Virus record (IMG/VR): IMGVR_UViG_3300042450_000497
Span: 1 to 42,443 of that record
DNA from: a virus
Length of the DNA stretch: 42,443 nt
Reading direction: 5' to 3' (one strand)
Part shown: one piece after another, positions 31,207-40,748 of the stretch
Numbering within the stretch: the first letter of the stretch is position 1
How the letters are laid out: each line of letters begins with the position of its first letter
The notes under the pieces: generated by a model
The model's database searches: none
Seen by the model: the letters and a program-made list of their open reading frames with translations, nothing else
Told to the model about the DNA's origin: nothing
Program-made: the position numbers and the translations under genes

Positions 31207-34200
31207 ATGTTTGTCGATCAAATCTTTGAGGAATGTGCGGAGATTTTAGGAACTACTGACGAGAAAAGAGTTTACCGTAAAATCACGCAAGCAGTCCAGA
31301 CGCTTATGGAGTCTGGTCACTGGATGCAATCCACTGCGGACGTTGATGTTTGCACAGGTTGGGATGGTCACACTATTGCTCTTCCCCGTGGAATAGACGT
31401 TCCCCTTGCGGTCAATGTAGATGGTTCCCCAGTCTACTTCCGCAATCGTCTATTCCAATATCATGTCAATAAAGGTGGCAAGTTCAATACTGTTGAGTGG
31501 GCATGGGATGATCGAGGTTATGTAGCCACTCTAATGGAGATTGTTAAACCATCTCAATTAGTTGCTGTTGCTGAAAGCGAAAATGATGTCGGTAAAATCA
31601 TTCGCTTAACAGGAACTGATGCTAATAACAGAGATTTACGCAGTCAACTCAAAGATGGAACTGGCGTGGATGGTCTTCTTATCCCAATCCATTCTCAAAG
31701 TGATTTTGCTTACGGAACAATTACCTCTGATGATGTCACCATCCGTACCCGCGAGGTTGCCATAAGCCCCATTAACAAGTTTGCGTCCGCAACCCCTCAC
31801 ACGCTCGATTCTGGTCAAGGAATGGCTATTACGGCGATTTCTGGCACTATCCCAGTTCCACTTTCAAATGGTAAAACATACTATATTGGTGTTTTGGATG
31901 CTCTAACGATTCAGATCCATACCGATTCCTTGAACGCGCAGGAAGGCAATTACCCCATTTCCCTCCAAAGCATAGTGGGAGCAGGGCCATTGAAATTCCT
32001 AGACTCTAGGACTTCATTTGTCGTTACTGCTCTTCAATTTGCAGATGCTCCCACTATTGCTATAACAATAGCAAATCCAATTGCATTCCCACCTAACCAA
32101 TTATTGCCTATTGGAATTAGGTCTGGCGTTACATATTTTGGCAATCTACTTGACTCCACTCACCTTCAGATTTTCAATTCAATCTCTGACGCTCAATCTA
32201 ATATTAATCCAGTTTATACCACAGGATCAACAAATCCTATAAATGTTGATATTAGAAAAGAGATTGTACCAGAAACAAAACTTACATTTAGTCAACGTCA
32301 TTATTTTAATGACGCAGATCAGGTGCAAGCCACAACAGATGGTGGAGTTCTTCCAAAACCATTAATTACGAATCAAAATTATTTTGTAAACGTAATTGAT
32401 GATTTTTCTGTATCCATACATTCAAACAGGTCTGATGCAATAAATTCGTCTCCAACAGATTTAATAAATCCGATTGAAATAACAACTGATGGGGCTGGAT
32501 CAAACTCTATTGTTAAATTAATACAGTCAACAATTAGGACTGGAACACAATCTCAAGTTACAGCACCATCATTAAACATTAATTCCCCAACTGGATCTGA
32601 CGCACAATTTGAACCTGTTGTAGTTGGTTCTGTTGTATCGGTAAACATTACGAATGAAGGAGCAGGATACACCAACCCTCCCTCTGTTGTATTTTCCGAT
32701 CCAATCATACCTCCAGTAAATAGCGGTTATTTAATTTCGAATAAAACGGCACAAGGGTATGCTACGATCAATACCTTAACAAACAAAGTAACAGGGGTTG
32801 TAATTACAGACCCCGGTTCTGGATACACTTCTGCTCCAACAGTTACTATTTCTGGGTCATCAACAAGTCCAATCATACCAGTCAAAACATTGACTGCAAA
32901 CGGAACGCTTGCTACTTGTGTAACTGAAATCGCACATAATTTTTCTAGTGGGAATATACAAATATCTGGAGCAACTCCAGATACATATAACGGCACATTT
33001 GCAATAACAGTAATAGATGGAGACTCGTTTACATATACATTAAATCAATCACTTGGATCGCCTAAACCAATAACTGCTATAACGAGCGGAACATACAATA
33101 TAACATCAATAACTCAAACTGGATCCAACTACCCAGTAGTAACAACTTCAGTTGCTCATAATATTAAATTAAACCAAAGGGTTTCGATTTCTGGAGCAGC
33201 AATATCAAACACTGGAGTTGATTTAAATGGTGTTTGGCAAGCTGTGTCAGTAGGTTCAACAACATTTGCAATTGTCTATTCTGGCCCAAGTATAGGAACA
33301 GTAAATGTATCTACCGCAAAAACTTGGATGACTCCATTTCCAGATACCGACCCCACTTTAACATATGCAACAGCAACTCGTAATGGGCATGGAATTCCAA
33401 ATGGAACAACTGTATTTATTGAAGACGCACTTCCCGTAGAATTAAATGGGGAATCAAATGGATATGTAACTGTTGTAAATTCTAAAACAAATACCTTCCA
33501 ATATATTGTTGTTGGTGGATTAGCTAATAATTCTGGAACAGCAACAGTATTTCAATATCCAGCATTAGGAACAATAATAGCTAAAAAGCCAGACATTACA
33601 GCAGCAACAGCATCTTGCACGATTCAAACTTCATTTATTTCGTATTACAATCAATTAAATGGGGGCAGTGGATATGTAAATGACCCTATTGTTAAAATAA
33701 TTTCAGGAAATGGATCTGGGGCAACAGCAAAAGCTACGATTGAAAATGGTGCTGTTACAAAACTAACACCAATAACTGCTGGAACCAATTACACTGGAGC
33801 GGCAAGCGTTCAGATAACTCCATCCACTGGAATATACATAAATTTTTCTTCAACTGGATCACTTCCATCCCCACTATCTTCTGGAACAACATATAGAATA
33901 GAAACACCACTAAACTCGCAAACAGGCAATTTCACTGTTAAAAACTTAGATTTTAGCGATGTTGATATCACATCCGTTGGATCTGGCACATTTTATACTG
34001 TGCTTTCCAGAACATTTGGGGTGGATTTCACAAATAATTGGAGAGGAGACTTTTCAAACTTAACAACTCCAGCAACCATTTATTGGGGAACTGATTACTT
34101 GCTGCCATTAACAAACCCATCGATTGACAATGGAATAACTCCAGCTTATTTAAATATTACATCTGCATCTGTTGCTAGGGCATATACATCTTCTGCTGAC

Positions 34201-35223
34201 GCTTCTGCTGGTGGTGTTACTGGATTAATAAATGTTGTTTCTCTTGGATCTGGTCAAACGTATTTTGCCAATCGATTCACTGTCTCGCCACTTCCATATA
34301 ACAATCTTATTAGTCCTTCAAATGTAAATTTTCTTCAGGAAAATGAGGCTGTCAAGTTTTCTACAAGTGGAACAATGCCATCACCATTAGTTGCTGGAAT
34401 TGATTATCAAGTTAAAGTTGTTGGTGATAATATTAATGTTTATTCTGGAGGAGTAATAGTTACAATTGACACGCCCGGCACGGGGCAGTTGTCTTTAGAT
34501 GTCGAGCGGACATTTAATGCATCTCCATCAACAAGTATAATGTCAGATGCATTGCTTTATAATACAGGTCAAACTATAACTGTAAGATCAAATTCTGGAG
34601 ATGTTTTGCCATCAGGGTTAATTCCAGACACAAATTACTTTGTTAGACGCATTGCAAATAACGAAATTGAGCTTTATACCACACAAGACGCAGCAGAAAA
34701 CCTCCTGTCAACAGATGGTCGGGTATCATTTTTAACAAGTGGACTTAAAATCGACAGTCAATTTTTCATAGACGCAATTGAGCCTCCAATTCTTGTTAAA
34801 AGCGTTGCTAACATTCAAAAGCCCATCACAGACGGATTTGTTAGCCTTTACGCTATGGACTTTGGACGCAGTAATGATTTGACTCTAATTGGTCAATACC
34901 ACCCAACAGAGGTTAATCCGCAGTACAGAAGGATCCGAATTGGCAAACCATGCGCGTGGGCAAGAATTGCCTACAGGCTAAAACCTCCAGTGATTAATAG
35001 TAAATACGATTTCATTCCAATCGAACACACTCGCGCAATCATTTGCGGAGTCCACGCTTGTGATTTGGAAGATAAAGACTTCGCTGAACAAGCATTACGT
35101 TACTGGGGATTTGCCTTGGCATATTTGAAAAATCAGCAGGAACACCAAGATGGTCATGCATTCGTTCCACCACAAATTAATGATTTGACGTATGGTGATG
35201 GAACTGATCCAGTTATGTTCTAG
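31207..35223 (+). CDS. Adaptor/neck-like protein with giant repeat insertion
   Basis: The 1338-aa protein has an N-terminus (FVDQIFEECAEILGTTDEKR...RKITQAV) and a C-terminus (LIGQYHPTEVNPQYRRIRIG, RIAYRLKPP, KYDFIPIEHTRAIICG, ALRYWGFALAYLKNQQ). Together these look like one small head-tail adaptor-type protein whose middle has been expanded by about 1,000 residues. The insert has at least six units of a (D)G.LP.PL..G..Y.v......I beta repeat (GGVLPKPLITNQNYFVNVID; GDVLPSGLIPDTNYFVRRIA; GTMPSPLVAGIDYQVKVVG). It also has three GSGYT..P.V.I units. The insert may project from the neck as a collar or fibre. Confidence 0.75.
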   Translation: MFVDQIFEECAEILGTTDEKRVYRKITQAVQTLMESGHWMQSTADVDVCTGWDGHTIALPRGIDVPLAVNVDGSPVYFRNRLFQYHVNKGGKFNTVEWAWDDRGYVATLMEIVKPSQLVAVAESENDVGKIIRLTGTDANNRDLRSQLKDGTGVDGLLIPIHSQSDFAYGTITSDDVTIRTREVAISPINKFASATPHTLDSGQGMAITAISGTIPVPLSNGKTYYIGVLDALTIQIHTDSLNAQEGNYPISLQSIVGAGPLKFLDSRTSFVVTALQFADAPTIAITIANPIAFPPNQLLPIGIRSGVTYFGNLLDSTHLQIFNSISDAQSNINPVYTTGSTNPINVDIRKEIVPETKLTFSQRHYFNDADQVQATTDGGVLPKPLITNQNYFVNVIDDFSVSIHSNRSDAINSSPTDLINPIEITTDGAGSNSIVKLIQSTIRTGTQSQVTAPSLNINSPTGSDAQFEPVVVGSVVSVNITNEGAGYTNPPSVVFSDPIIPPVNSGYLISNKTAQGYATINTLTNKVTGVVITDPGSGYTSAPTVTISGSSTSPIIPVKTLTANGTLATCVTEIAHNFSSGNIQISGATPDTYNGTFAITVIDGDSFTYTLNQSLGSPKPITAITSGTYNITSITQTGSNYPVVTTSVAHNIKLNQRVSISGAAISNTGVDLNGVWQAVSVGSTTFAIVYSGPSIGTVNVSTAKTWMTPFPDTDPTLTYATATRNGHGIPNGTTVFIEDALPVELNGESNGYVTVVNSKTNTFQYIVVGGLANNSGTATVFQYPALGTIIAKKPDITAATASCTIQTSFISYYNQLNGGSGYVNDPIVKIISGNGSGATAKATIENGAVTKLTPITAGTNYTGAASVQITPSTGIYINFSSTGSLPSPLSSGTTYRIETPLNSQTGNFTVKNLDFSDVDITSVGSGTFYTVLSRTFGVDFTNNWRGDFSNLTTPATIYWGTDYLLPLTNPSIDNGITPAYLNITSASVARAYTSSADASAGGVTGLINVVSLGSGQTYFANRFTVSPLPYNNLISPSNVNFLQENEAVKFSTSGTMPSPLVAGIDYQVKVVGDNINVYSGGVIVTIDTPGTGQLSLDVERTFNASPSTSIMSDALLYNTGQTITVRSNSGDVLPSGLIPDTNYFVRRIANNEIELYTTQDAAENLLSTDGRVSFLTSGLKIDSQFFIDAIEPPILVKSVANIQKPITDGFVSLYAMDFGRSNDLTLIGQYHPTEVNPQYRRIRIGKPCAWARIAYRLKPPVINSKYDFIPIEHTRAIICGVHACDLEDKDFAEQALRYWGFALAYLKNQQEHQDGHAFVPPQINDLTYGDGTDPVMF

Positions 35224-35225
35224 CA

Positions 35226-37364
35226 ATGAAAAGTGAAAATATTACAGCAGGAAGACTTAAAAAAGTCTCAACTGGTTGGGTGCAGGGAGTTAATTCCGTT
35301 CGCAACCCTTGGTCATTGCCAGAAAATCAATTTAAATGGGGAGTTAATATAAGCGTCCGAGGTGGCATTGTTCAAACCAGACCGGGACACAAAATGCAAC
35401 TCTCCCTTCCTGCTGGAAATTTTCAAGGAGGGATATTGTTTTCTTCCAACAAACAAAAGGAAGCTGCAATTACGAGAGAACAGGATGGAGTTGTGACTAT
35501 AACCCCATCTACGATTTTCGATGTAAATGGAAATGGTGTTTTTGAAAGTGAATTGTCATACATGGTTTTTGCTGTTAATGGCAACGTCTATTACTCTCCA
35601 TTTCCATTAACCCAACCAAGCAATTGGGAAGATTTTCGTTTAAAAAATATATCGATGGATGCAAATGTAGATCAATTTGTTTTTGCACTTGCAACTCGAT
35701 CTGCAAATCTTTCTACAGGTGAAAATGAATTTACAACTCCTGCTCATAGAATAGTTATGATTCAGGATGGCATTTCATATCCCTCATACTGGGACGGATC
35801 CGATACATCTGGGGTTCAACTTTCCACAATTCCAGTTGGATATTGGATGGCATATTCAGCCAACAGAATGTGGATCGCTGACAAAAATATTGTGCTGGCA
35901 TCCGATCTAGGTGATCCAACCTCCTTTAAGGAGCGTACAACAGGGAATTCCCGTGGTGATTTTAGTTTTTCGCGTCCAATCACCGCAATGACAAGCTATG
36001 TGGGTCAGGATACGTCAACGAGGCTTATTGTATTTACGGATCGTTCTACGTTTCAGCTTAAATCAGGCATCCTTGATCGTGAGCAATGGGTGACTACTGA
36101 AAATTTCCAATCTACTTTGTACCCAACTGTTGGTTGCATTGCAGGAAAGTCAATTGCTTTCCAAGCAGGTCAAATGTGGTGGTACGCGCAAGGTGGACTC
36201 ATAACGTCCGATATTGCGGCTACCTCTTACCTGTCTTCTCAAATTCTTTACAAGGACGTGGAAATGGCTAGAGCAAAACGACTCATGGCAGCAGACCCAA
36301 CAAAGATTTGCGCTACTGGTTTTGAGAATTATCTACTTTATTCAATCCCATACCTTCAGACTCTTAATTCCGATACAATGGTGCTTGACTACGCTGCTGC
36401 TTCAGAATGGGGTAGTGGAGAAAGCAGGTTCCCTGCATGGGCTGGAGTTTGGACAGGCACACGTCCAGTTGAGTGGACTACAGGTGTTGTCGATGGGCAA
36501 TCTCGCTGCTTTCACTTTTCTGTCGATTACTCAGCAACAAACGATGGATCATTCAACCACCTTTGGGAGTCATTCCAACCAGAACGAGTGGATTCATACC
36601 TTCAGATCAATCCAGACAAAACAACAACGACACTCTACAACCGCATTTACTCGCAGTTTGAAACTCCATTGCTTGGAGATGAGATGGACTTAAAAAAGTT
36701 CGTTTATGCTGAAATTGAATCTACGCAGATTGGTGGCACAGTTGACCTAAAAGTGTCCTACAGGGGCAGCAAGGGGTCATATAGCCCCATCTTACAGAAA
36801 CGCATCTTGGCAGTCACTGCTGACTACCAGTGGGAAAATACACCATACGAAACAGAAATTAAGAATCTAGGGTTTCTTAATTCGCAGTATCGAAGGTTGA
36901 CCACTGAATCGGCGCAACGGAATTCGCTTGTTTCAACGTGCGAATCATACTTAACAGATGATGTCGATAAGGCATTCTCGTTATTACTTGAATGGTGCGG
37001 TGAATTCGGAGTGGAAATTGTGCGACTCTTCATGGATCCTTGGCAGGAGAAATCTACAGGTGTTCCGCAGGGCAATGAGACGCAATCTTGCGTTGTGGCA
37101 CAAAATGGCGAAACATTGTTAATCGACCTACTTCCTAACCCATACGAGCAACAATCGCCAAATGACAACTCATATAGCGCAAAGGTCTTTAAAACATTTA
37201 GTTTAACTTGCGAAGAAAACACAGCAAATTCAATTTCAGCTACTGCTTCTGCAACTTATATTTCATATATTAGTTTTGAACACGCTCAAGAAGAAGCTGG
37301 AATTCTTGCTCTTCAATCCGCGACTGCTGCGGCACTAGAATATAAATCGCAAAATCCTTGTTAA
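35226..37364 (+). CDS. Tail nozzle-like structural protein
   Basis: The 712-aa protein opens GWVQGVNSVRNPWSLPENQF then NISVRGGIVQTRPGH, the typical start of phage minor tail proteins (nQ...a.N..vRgG...tRPG). Its body is strand-rich with repeated YWDGSD, NRMWIADKN and RLIVFTDRSTFQL blades, so a nozzle-type beta-propeller is likely. The C-terminal ~60 residues (ISATASATYISYISFEHAQE...A...PC) resemble the short Ser/Ala C-terminal domain DUF5977. It follows the adaptor-like gene by 2 nt, the order adaptor-nozzle seen in short-tailed phages. Confidence 0.7.
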   Translation: MKSENITAGRLKKVSTGWVQGVNSVRNPWSLPENQFKWGVNISVRGGIVQTRPGHKMQLSLPAGNFQGGILFSSNKQKEAAITREQDGVVTITPSTIFDVNGNGVFESELSYMVFAVNGNVYYSPFPLTQPSNWEDFRLKNISMDANVDQFVFALATRSANLSTGENEFTTPAHRIVMIQDGISYPSYWDGSDTSGVQLSTIPVGYWMAYSANRMWIADKNIVLASDLGDPTSFKERTTGNSRGDFSFSRPITAMTSYVGQDTSTRLIVFTDRSTFQLKSGILDREQWVTTENFQSTLYPTVGCIAGKSIAFQAGQMWWYAQGGLITSDIAATSYLSSQILYKDVEMARAKRLMAADPTKICATGFENYLLYSIPYLQTLNSDTMVLDYAAASEWGSGESRFPAWAGVWTGTRPVEWTTGVVDGQSRCFHFSVDYSATNDGSFNHLWESFQPERVDSYLQINPDKTTTTLYNRIYSQFETPLLGDEMDLKKFVYAEIESTQIGGTVDLKVSYRGSKGSYSPILQKRILAVTADYQWENTPYETEIKNLGFLNSQYRRLTTESAQRNSLVSTCESYLTDDVDKAFSLLLEWCGEFGVEIVRLFMDPWQEKSTGVPQGNETQSCVVAQNGETLLIDLLPNPYEQQSPNDNSYSAKVFKTFSLTCEENTANSISATASATYISYISFEHAQEEAGILALQSATAAALEYKSQNPC

Positions 37365-37365
37365 T

Positions 37366-38283
37366 ATGCCATCAATATTTACATCAACAAAAGAGATAAC
37401 AAACTTTCCTAACAAGTTTATTTCTCCATTTGGTGACGATCCGATTGTTCCATTGTACTCCTCTATCCCGTTTAAAACAGAAAGTGATTGTTTGCCATGT
37501 GCGATTTGTGGAAATAATTCCACGCGCAATAATATTTTAAAAACACAAGCAGAAAAGTTTTCTAATTACAATCAAAACAAAATAGATGGGGCAGATGTTT
37601 CAGTAGGAATATCATATTCTTGTTGGTTAGACTGGACTCCACCAGCATCTACAATTTGTTTCGGGACACCCTTCCAGCAATCTAGATCAAATGTTTGCAC
37701 TGGAGAATCCGAAAACAGATCTTCAACTGGAACATCTGAACCTAACTGGTCAGAATGGAGTCCAGATGCCTCGACTGTTTGTTTAGGAACATCATTCCAG
37801 CAATCTCGCACCGATTTAAAAGGAAAATGCTCTCCACAAACGCAACAAACTACTGGAACATCTGCTCCCAACTGGAGCGCATGGAGTCCAGATGCTTCTA
37901 CTATCTGTTTAGGAACTTCCTTTCAGCAATCTCGCACAGATTTAAATGGAAAATGTGGGTCACAAACACAAAATGCAACTGGAACATCTGCTCCAAATTG
38001 GTCAGCATGGAGTCCAGATGCTGCAACAATCTGCTTAGGAACATCATTCCAGCAATCTCGCACAGATTTAAATGGGAAATGTCCATCACAAACGCAACAA
38101 GCTACTGGAACATCTGCTCCAAATTGGTCAGCATGGAGTCCAGATGTTTCTACTATTTGTTCTGGAATTGTTTTCCAGCAATCTCGCACAGATTTAAATG
38201 GAAAATGCGGATCACAAACGCAAAATGCAACTGGAACAAAAAACTGCAATACTTTAAGTGTGTTATTTGCTAGATTTGATTAA
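37366..38283 (+). CDS. Thrombospondin type-1-like repeat protein
   Basis: The 305-aa protein has about 80 N-terminal residues with a CLPCAICG cluster. Five Trp/Cys repeats follow: one degenerate, then four 42-residue copies reading NWS.WSPDASTICLGTSFQQ then SRTDL.GKC..QTQ...GT. WxxWSP, then Cys, Gln-x-Arg and Cys, follows the Trp/Arg/Cys layering of thrombospondin type-1 domains, with one disulfide per unit. Such repeats bind glycans or proteins in eukaryotes and bacteria. In a virion they may form a disulfide-bonded stalk. Confidence 0.75.
   Translation: MPSIFTSTKEITNFPNKFISPFGDDPIVPLYSSIPFKTESDCLPCAICGNNSTRNNILKTQAEKFSNYNQNKIDGADVSVGISYSCWLDWTPPASTICFGTPFQQSRSNVCTGESENRSSTGTSEPNWSEWSPDASTVCLGTSFQQSRTDLKGKCSPQTQQTTGTSAPNWSAWSPDASTICLGTSFQQSRTDLNGKCGSQTQNATGTSAPNWSAWSPDAATICLGTSFQQSRTDLNGKCPSQTQQATGTSAPNWSAWSPDVSTICSGIVFQQSRTDLNGKCGSQTQNATGTKNCNTLSVLFARFD
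37729..38232 (+). repeat. Four 126-bp in-frame tandem repeats
   Basis: Units start at GGAACATCTG at 37729, 37855, 37981 and 38107, exactly 126 bp apart, with a partial fifth boundary at 38233. Divergence between units is small (for example GCTCCAAATTGG against GCTCCCAACTGG), so recombination could change copy number in frame. Confidence 0.9.
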
Positions 38284-38285
38284 TT

Positions 38286-39542
38286 ATGACTTTAACAGAT
38301 TCTATAAAAGAACAGATTAACGATTTATTTCAAGCAAATCAACACGCTGGAGTGCATAGCGTTGGTCTTGGATATAAATTTAAAAATGGAGAAAGAACTG
38401 ATGAGATAGGAATTGTTTTCAATGTTTCTGAAAAGAAATCTGAATCCGATTTGCCGAAAGATCACATATTGCCATCATCTCTTGTTGTTGACGGAAATTT
38501 AGTTAAAACTGACGTTATCCAATCTGAGAAAATAAAATTAGCGTATTGTTATTCTGGAAGCGACCCGAATCTTACTCAATTACAAGATCCCGGCCCCGGT
38601 GGTGGCCCATTTCAAATGAGAGGTGGCATTCAAATTTATCAATTTCCTACAAGTTGGTCAATAAATCCAGTTAATGCGCTTATTGGAACTCTTGGATTCT
38701 TTGTAACAGATAATGAAAACGGAAGAATTGTTGGAGTAACAAATAGCCATGTTTCTGTTTATAAACGAGAAATAGCAAGTGAAGCTACTCAAGCGGCAAA
38801 TAATACAGCAGAACCAGTCCAATGGATAGTTAATAATCAATATTACATTCCAACAGCAACAGTTGCACCCGGAAATAATCTTTGTTGCGATAGAATCAAC
38901 AGATATGTTCCAATTTTAGCAAAACCTGCTATAAATTATGTAGATGGATGTTTGTTAATACCAAACCCAGAATATATAACAAATAATTCATATCAAATGA
39001 TTCAACCAATAGGAGAATCAAATTATCCACCTTCAATGCCATTTGCTACAACAGCAGAAATTAACAATTTACTTACAACAAATGGAGCCAACCTTGGAAG
39101 AGTGTACTCGACAGGCAGAACTACTGGGCCTAAAGGTTGGGGAAGTGGTGACTGTAGGATTTTTGTAAGTCAAGTTGGGGTTGCAGCGGATACTGGAAAT
39201 CTATTTTACGATCAAATTTTTGTCCAAACTGCCAACAACACTTCTCCTATTACTGGCGGTGATTCTGGGTCATGCGTAACCGCTGATATTAATGGGACAA
39301 TAAAGATTATTGGATTAATGTTTGCGACTAATTCAGGCGCAAATAGTATTGGCGCATTAAATAGAATTGACAGGGTTGCAAGTGAACTTAATATATCTCC
39401 CTTTACAACTCCAATAAATACATCATTGCCTATACCATCACTTAAATCAATGGATTTGGCTACATATGGATCATCAAAAACAATTCAACATGGTGGCAAA
39501 ACATACTACCAAGTTGGCTTAACAAATAATACATACCCATAA
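38286..39542 (+). CDS. Trypsin-like serine protease
   Basis: The 418-aa protein has an N-terminal ~85-residue domain (HSVGLGYKFKNGERTDEIGI ... VSEKKSESDLP) often found in front of bacterial trypsin-fold proteases. The protease fold shows His155 in GVTNSHVSV, Asp220 in YVDGCLL and Ser327 in TGGDSGSC: a complete His-Asp-Ser triad with the GDSG oxyanion loop. There is no signal peptide. It lies between the thrombospondin-like gene and ejection-type genes, so it may be a virion protein that cuts host surface proteins or matures fibres. It is unlike the ClpP/U9 head-maturation proteases. Confidence 0.85.
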   Translation: MTLTDSIKEQINDLFQANQHAGVHSVGLGYKFKNGERTDEIGIVFNVSEKKSESDLPKDHILPSSLVVDGNLVKTDVIQSEKIKLAYCYSGSDPNLTQLQDPGPGGGPFQMRGGIQIYQFPTSWSINPVNALIGTLGFFVTDNENGRIVGVTNSHVSVYKREIASEATQAANNTAEPVQWIVNNQYYIPTATVAPGNNLCCDRINRYVPILAKPAINYVDGCLLIPNPEYITNNSYQMIQPIGESNYPPSMPFATTAEINNLLTTNGANLGRVYSTGRTTGPKGWGSGDCRIFVSQVGVAADTGNLFYDQIFVQTANNTSPITGGDSGSCVTADINGTIKIIGLMFATNSGANSIGALNRIDRVASELNISPFTTPINTSLPIPSLKSMDLATYGSSKTIQHGGKTYYQVGLTNNTYP

Positions 39543-39544
39543 AT

Positions 39545-39925
39545 ATGAGATCAAAAATTGAATATAAACTTACTCCAAACGGAACTAATGAATTCTTGGA
39601 ACTTGTTGATTTTGCTGAAGAATTCGATCATAAGATTATAGAGCATCCTAATATTAATGTTTATGCACATTATCGTGATGGTGTGCTATTTGGATACTCT
39701 GATCATGTTTATATGCCAATAGTATATCCAGCATTTCATCCTAAGCATACAAGACCACAAGATGTTATACAAGTGATGAGCGACTGGAAGGCACATTCAC
39801 AACTCTCCAACTCACCGGGCTACATTGGTGTTCCTTTAATCAATGAAAGACCTAACTTTACAAACGAAATAATCAAAAAATTAGGGTTGACTCCTCTCAA
39901 AAGAGAAGTTTACTCTTTAACTTAA
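39545..39925 (+). CDS. Hypothetical protein
   Basis: The 126-aa alpha/beta protein (VYAHYRDGVLFGYSDHVYMP, PAFHPKHTRP, PLINERPNF) has the look of a small beta-sheet domain with a helix. YRDGVLFGYSD recurs in phage proteins near internal virion genes. I cannot assign a function. Confidence 0.65.
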   Translation: MRSKIEYKLTPNGTNEFLELVDFAEEFDHKIIEHPNINVYAHYRDGVLFGYSDHVYMPIVYPAFHPKHTRPQDVIQVMSDWKAHSQLSNSPGYIGVPLINERPNFTNEIIKKLGLTPLKREVYSLT

Positions 39926-39932
39926 TTAAACT

Positions 39933-40748
39933 ATGGGTGGATCAACATACAAACCAGCAATTCAACAACCTCGGCCTGACCTTAACATGATGATGGCATC
40001 CGAGGCAAATAAGGGGATGTATGGTGGTCTTGCTTCTCAAGGAAAGTTGTTTGAAATGGCTACTCAACTAAAGCCAATTTACCAAGAGTTCAACCCAAGT
40101 GAGGTATCTCAACAAGCATTTGAGCTAGGAATTGAAAATGCAAATCGCGCTAGACAATTTGAAGAAAACGTAGATCCAACTCTAGCTAAAATGCGGTCAG
40201 GCATGAGTGAGACTGTACAGAATCTAACCTCTCCAGAGAGTTGGCAGCAAAAACTAGGGCAATGGGCGAAGACAAAAGGTCTAGCACAAATGATGGGGAC
40301 TGGACTCGACATGGGATCCACCATTGGCAGGTCTGCAATGTTTGACCAATCCACGGCACAGGGTAGGCAGATTGCGCTAGAGGATATGGCACTGCGTCAA
40401 AAGTATCTAGATGCAACTCAAATGCAGGGAGGCATTGACCCCGGCTCATTGGTTGCTGCACAACAGGCCGCAAAAGGACAGAACCAACAAGGACTGCAAG
40501 AATGGCAACGTGGTGTCTTGTCTGGAGCGCAGGGTCTTGGTCAAACAGCACAAGACGCAATTAACCGCTCAATGGGTAATATCCAATCTGCTCACGCTGC
40601 AAACGTAGCAGACACTCAAAATTATAACAATATGCGTAACCAAATTATGGCGCAAAATGCTCAAAGCAAAAATGCCGCAACTGGATCATGGCTTAGTGCT
40701 GGTGGTGCTGCTGGTGGAGCAATCCTTGGTGCGGCAATTATAGTTTAA
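39933..40748 (+). CDS. Internal/ejection-type virion protein (putative)
   Basis: The 271-aa, Gln/Ala/Gly/Met-rich, mainly helical protein starts MGGSTYKPAI. Its C-terminus is a glycine-zipper hydrophobic helix (AGGAAGGAILGAAIIV) able to enter a membrane. This composition and position, late in the tail block, match podovirus proteins ejected into the envelope with the DNA. It shares the MGGS start with the 41595 product and overlaps the next gene by one base. Confidence 0.6.
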   Translation: MGGSTYKPAIQQPRPDLNMMMASEANKGMYGGLASQGKLFEMATQLKPIYQEFNPSEVSQQAFELGIENANRARQFEENVDPTLAKMRSGMSETVQNLTSPESWQQKLGQWAKTKGLAQMMGTGLDMGSTIGRSAMFDQSTAQGRQIALEDMALRQKYLDATQMQGGIDPGSLVAAQQAAKGQNQQGLQEWQRGVLSGAQGLGQTAQDAINRSMGNIQSAHAANVADTQNYNNMRNQIMAQNAQSKNAATGSWLSAGGAAGGAILGAAIIV

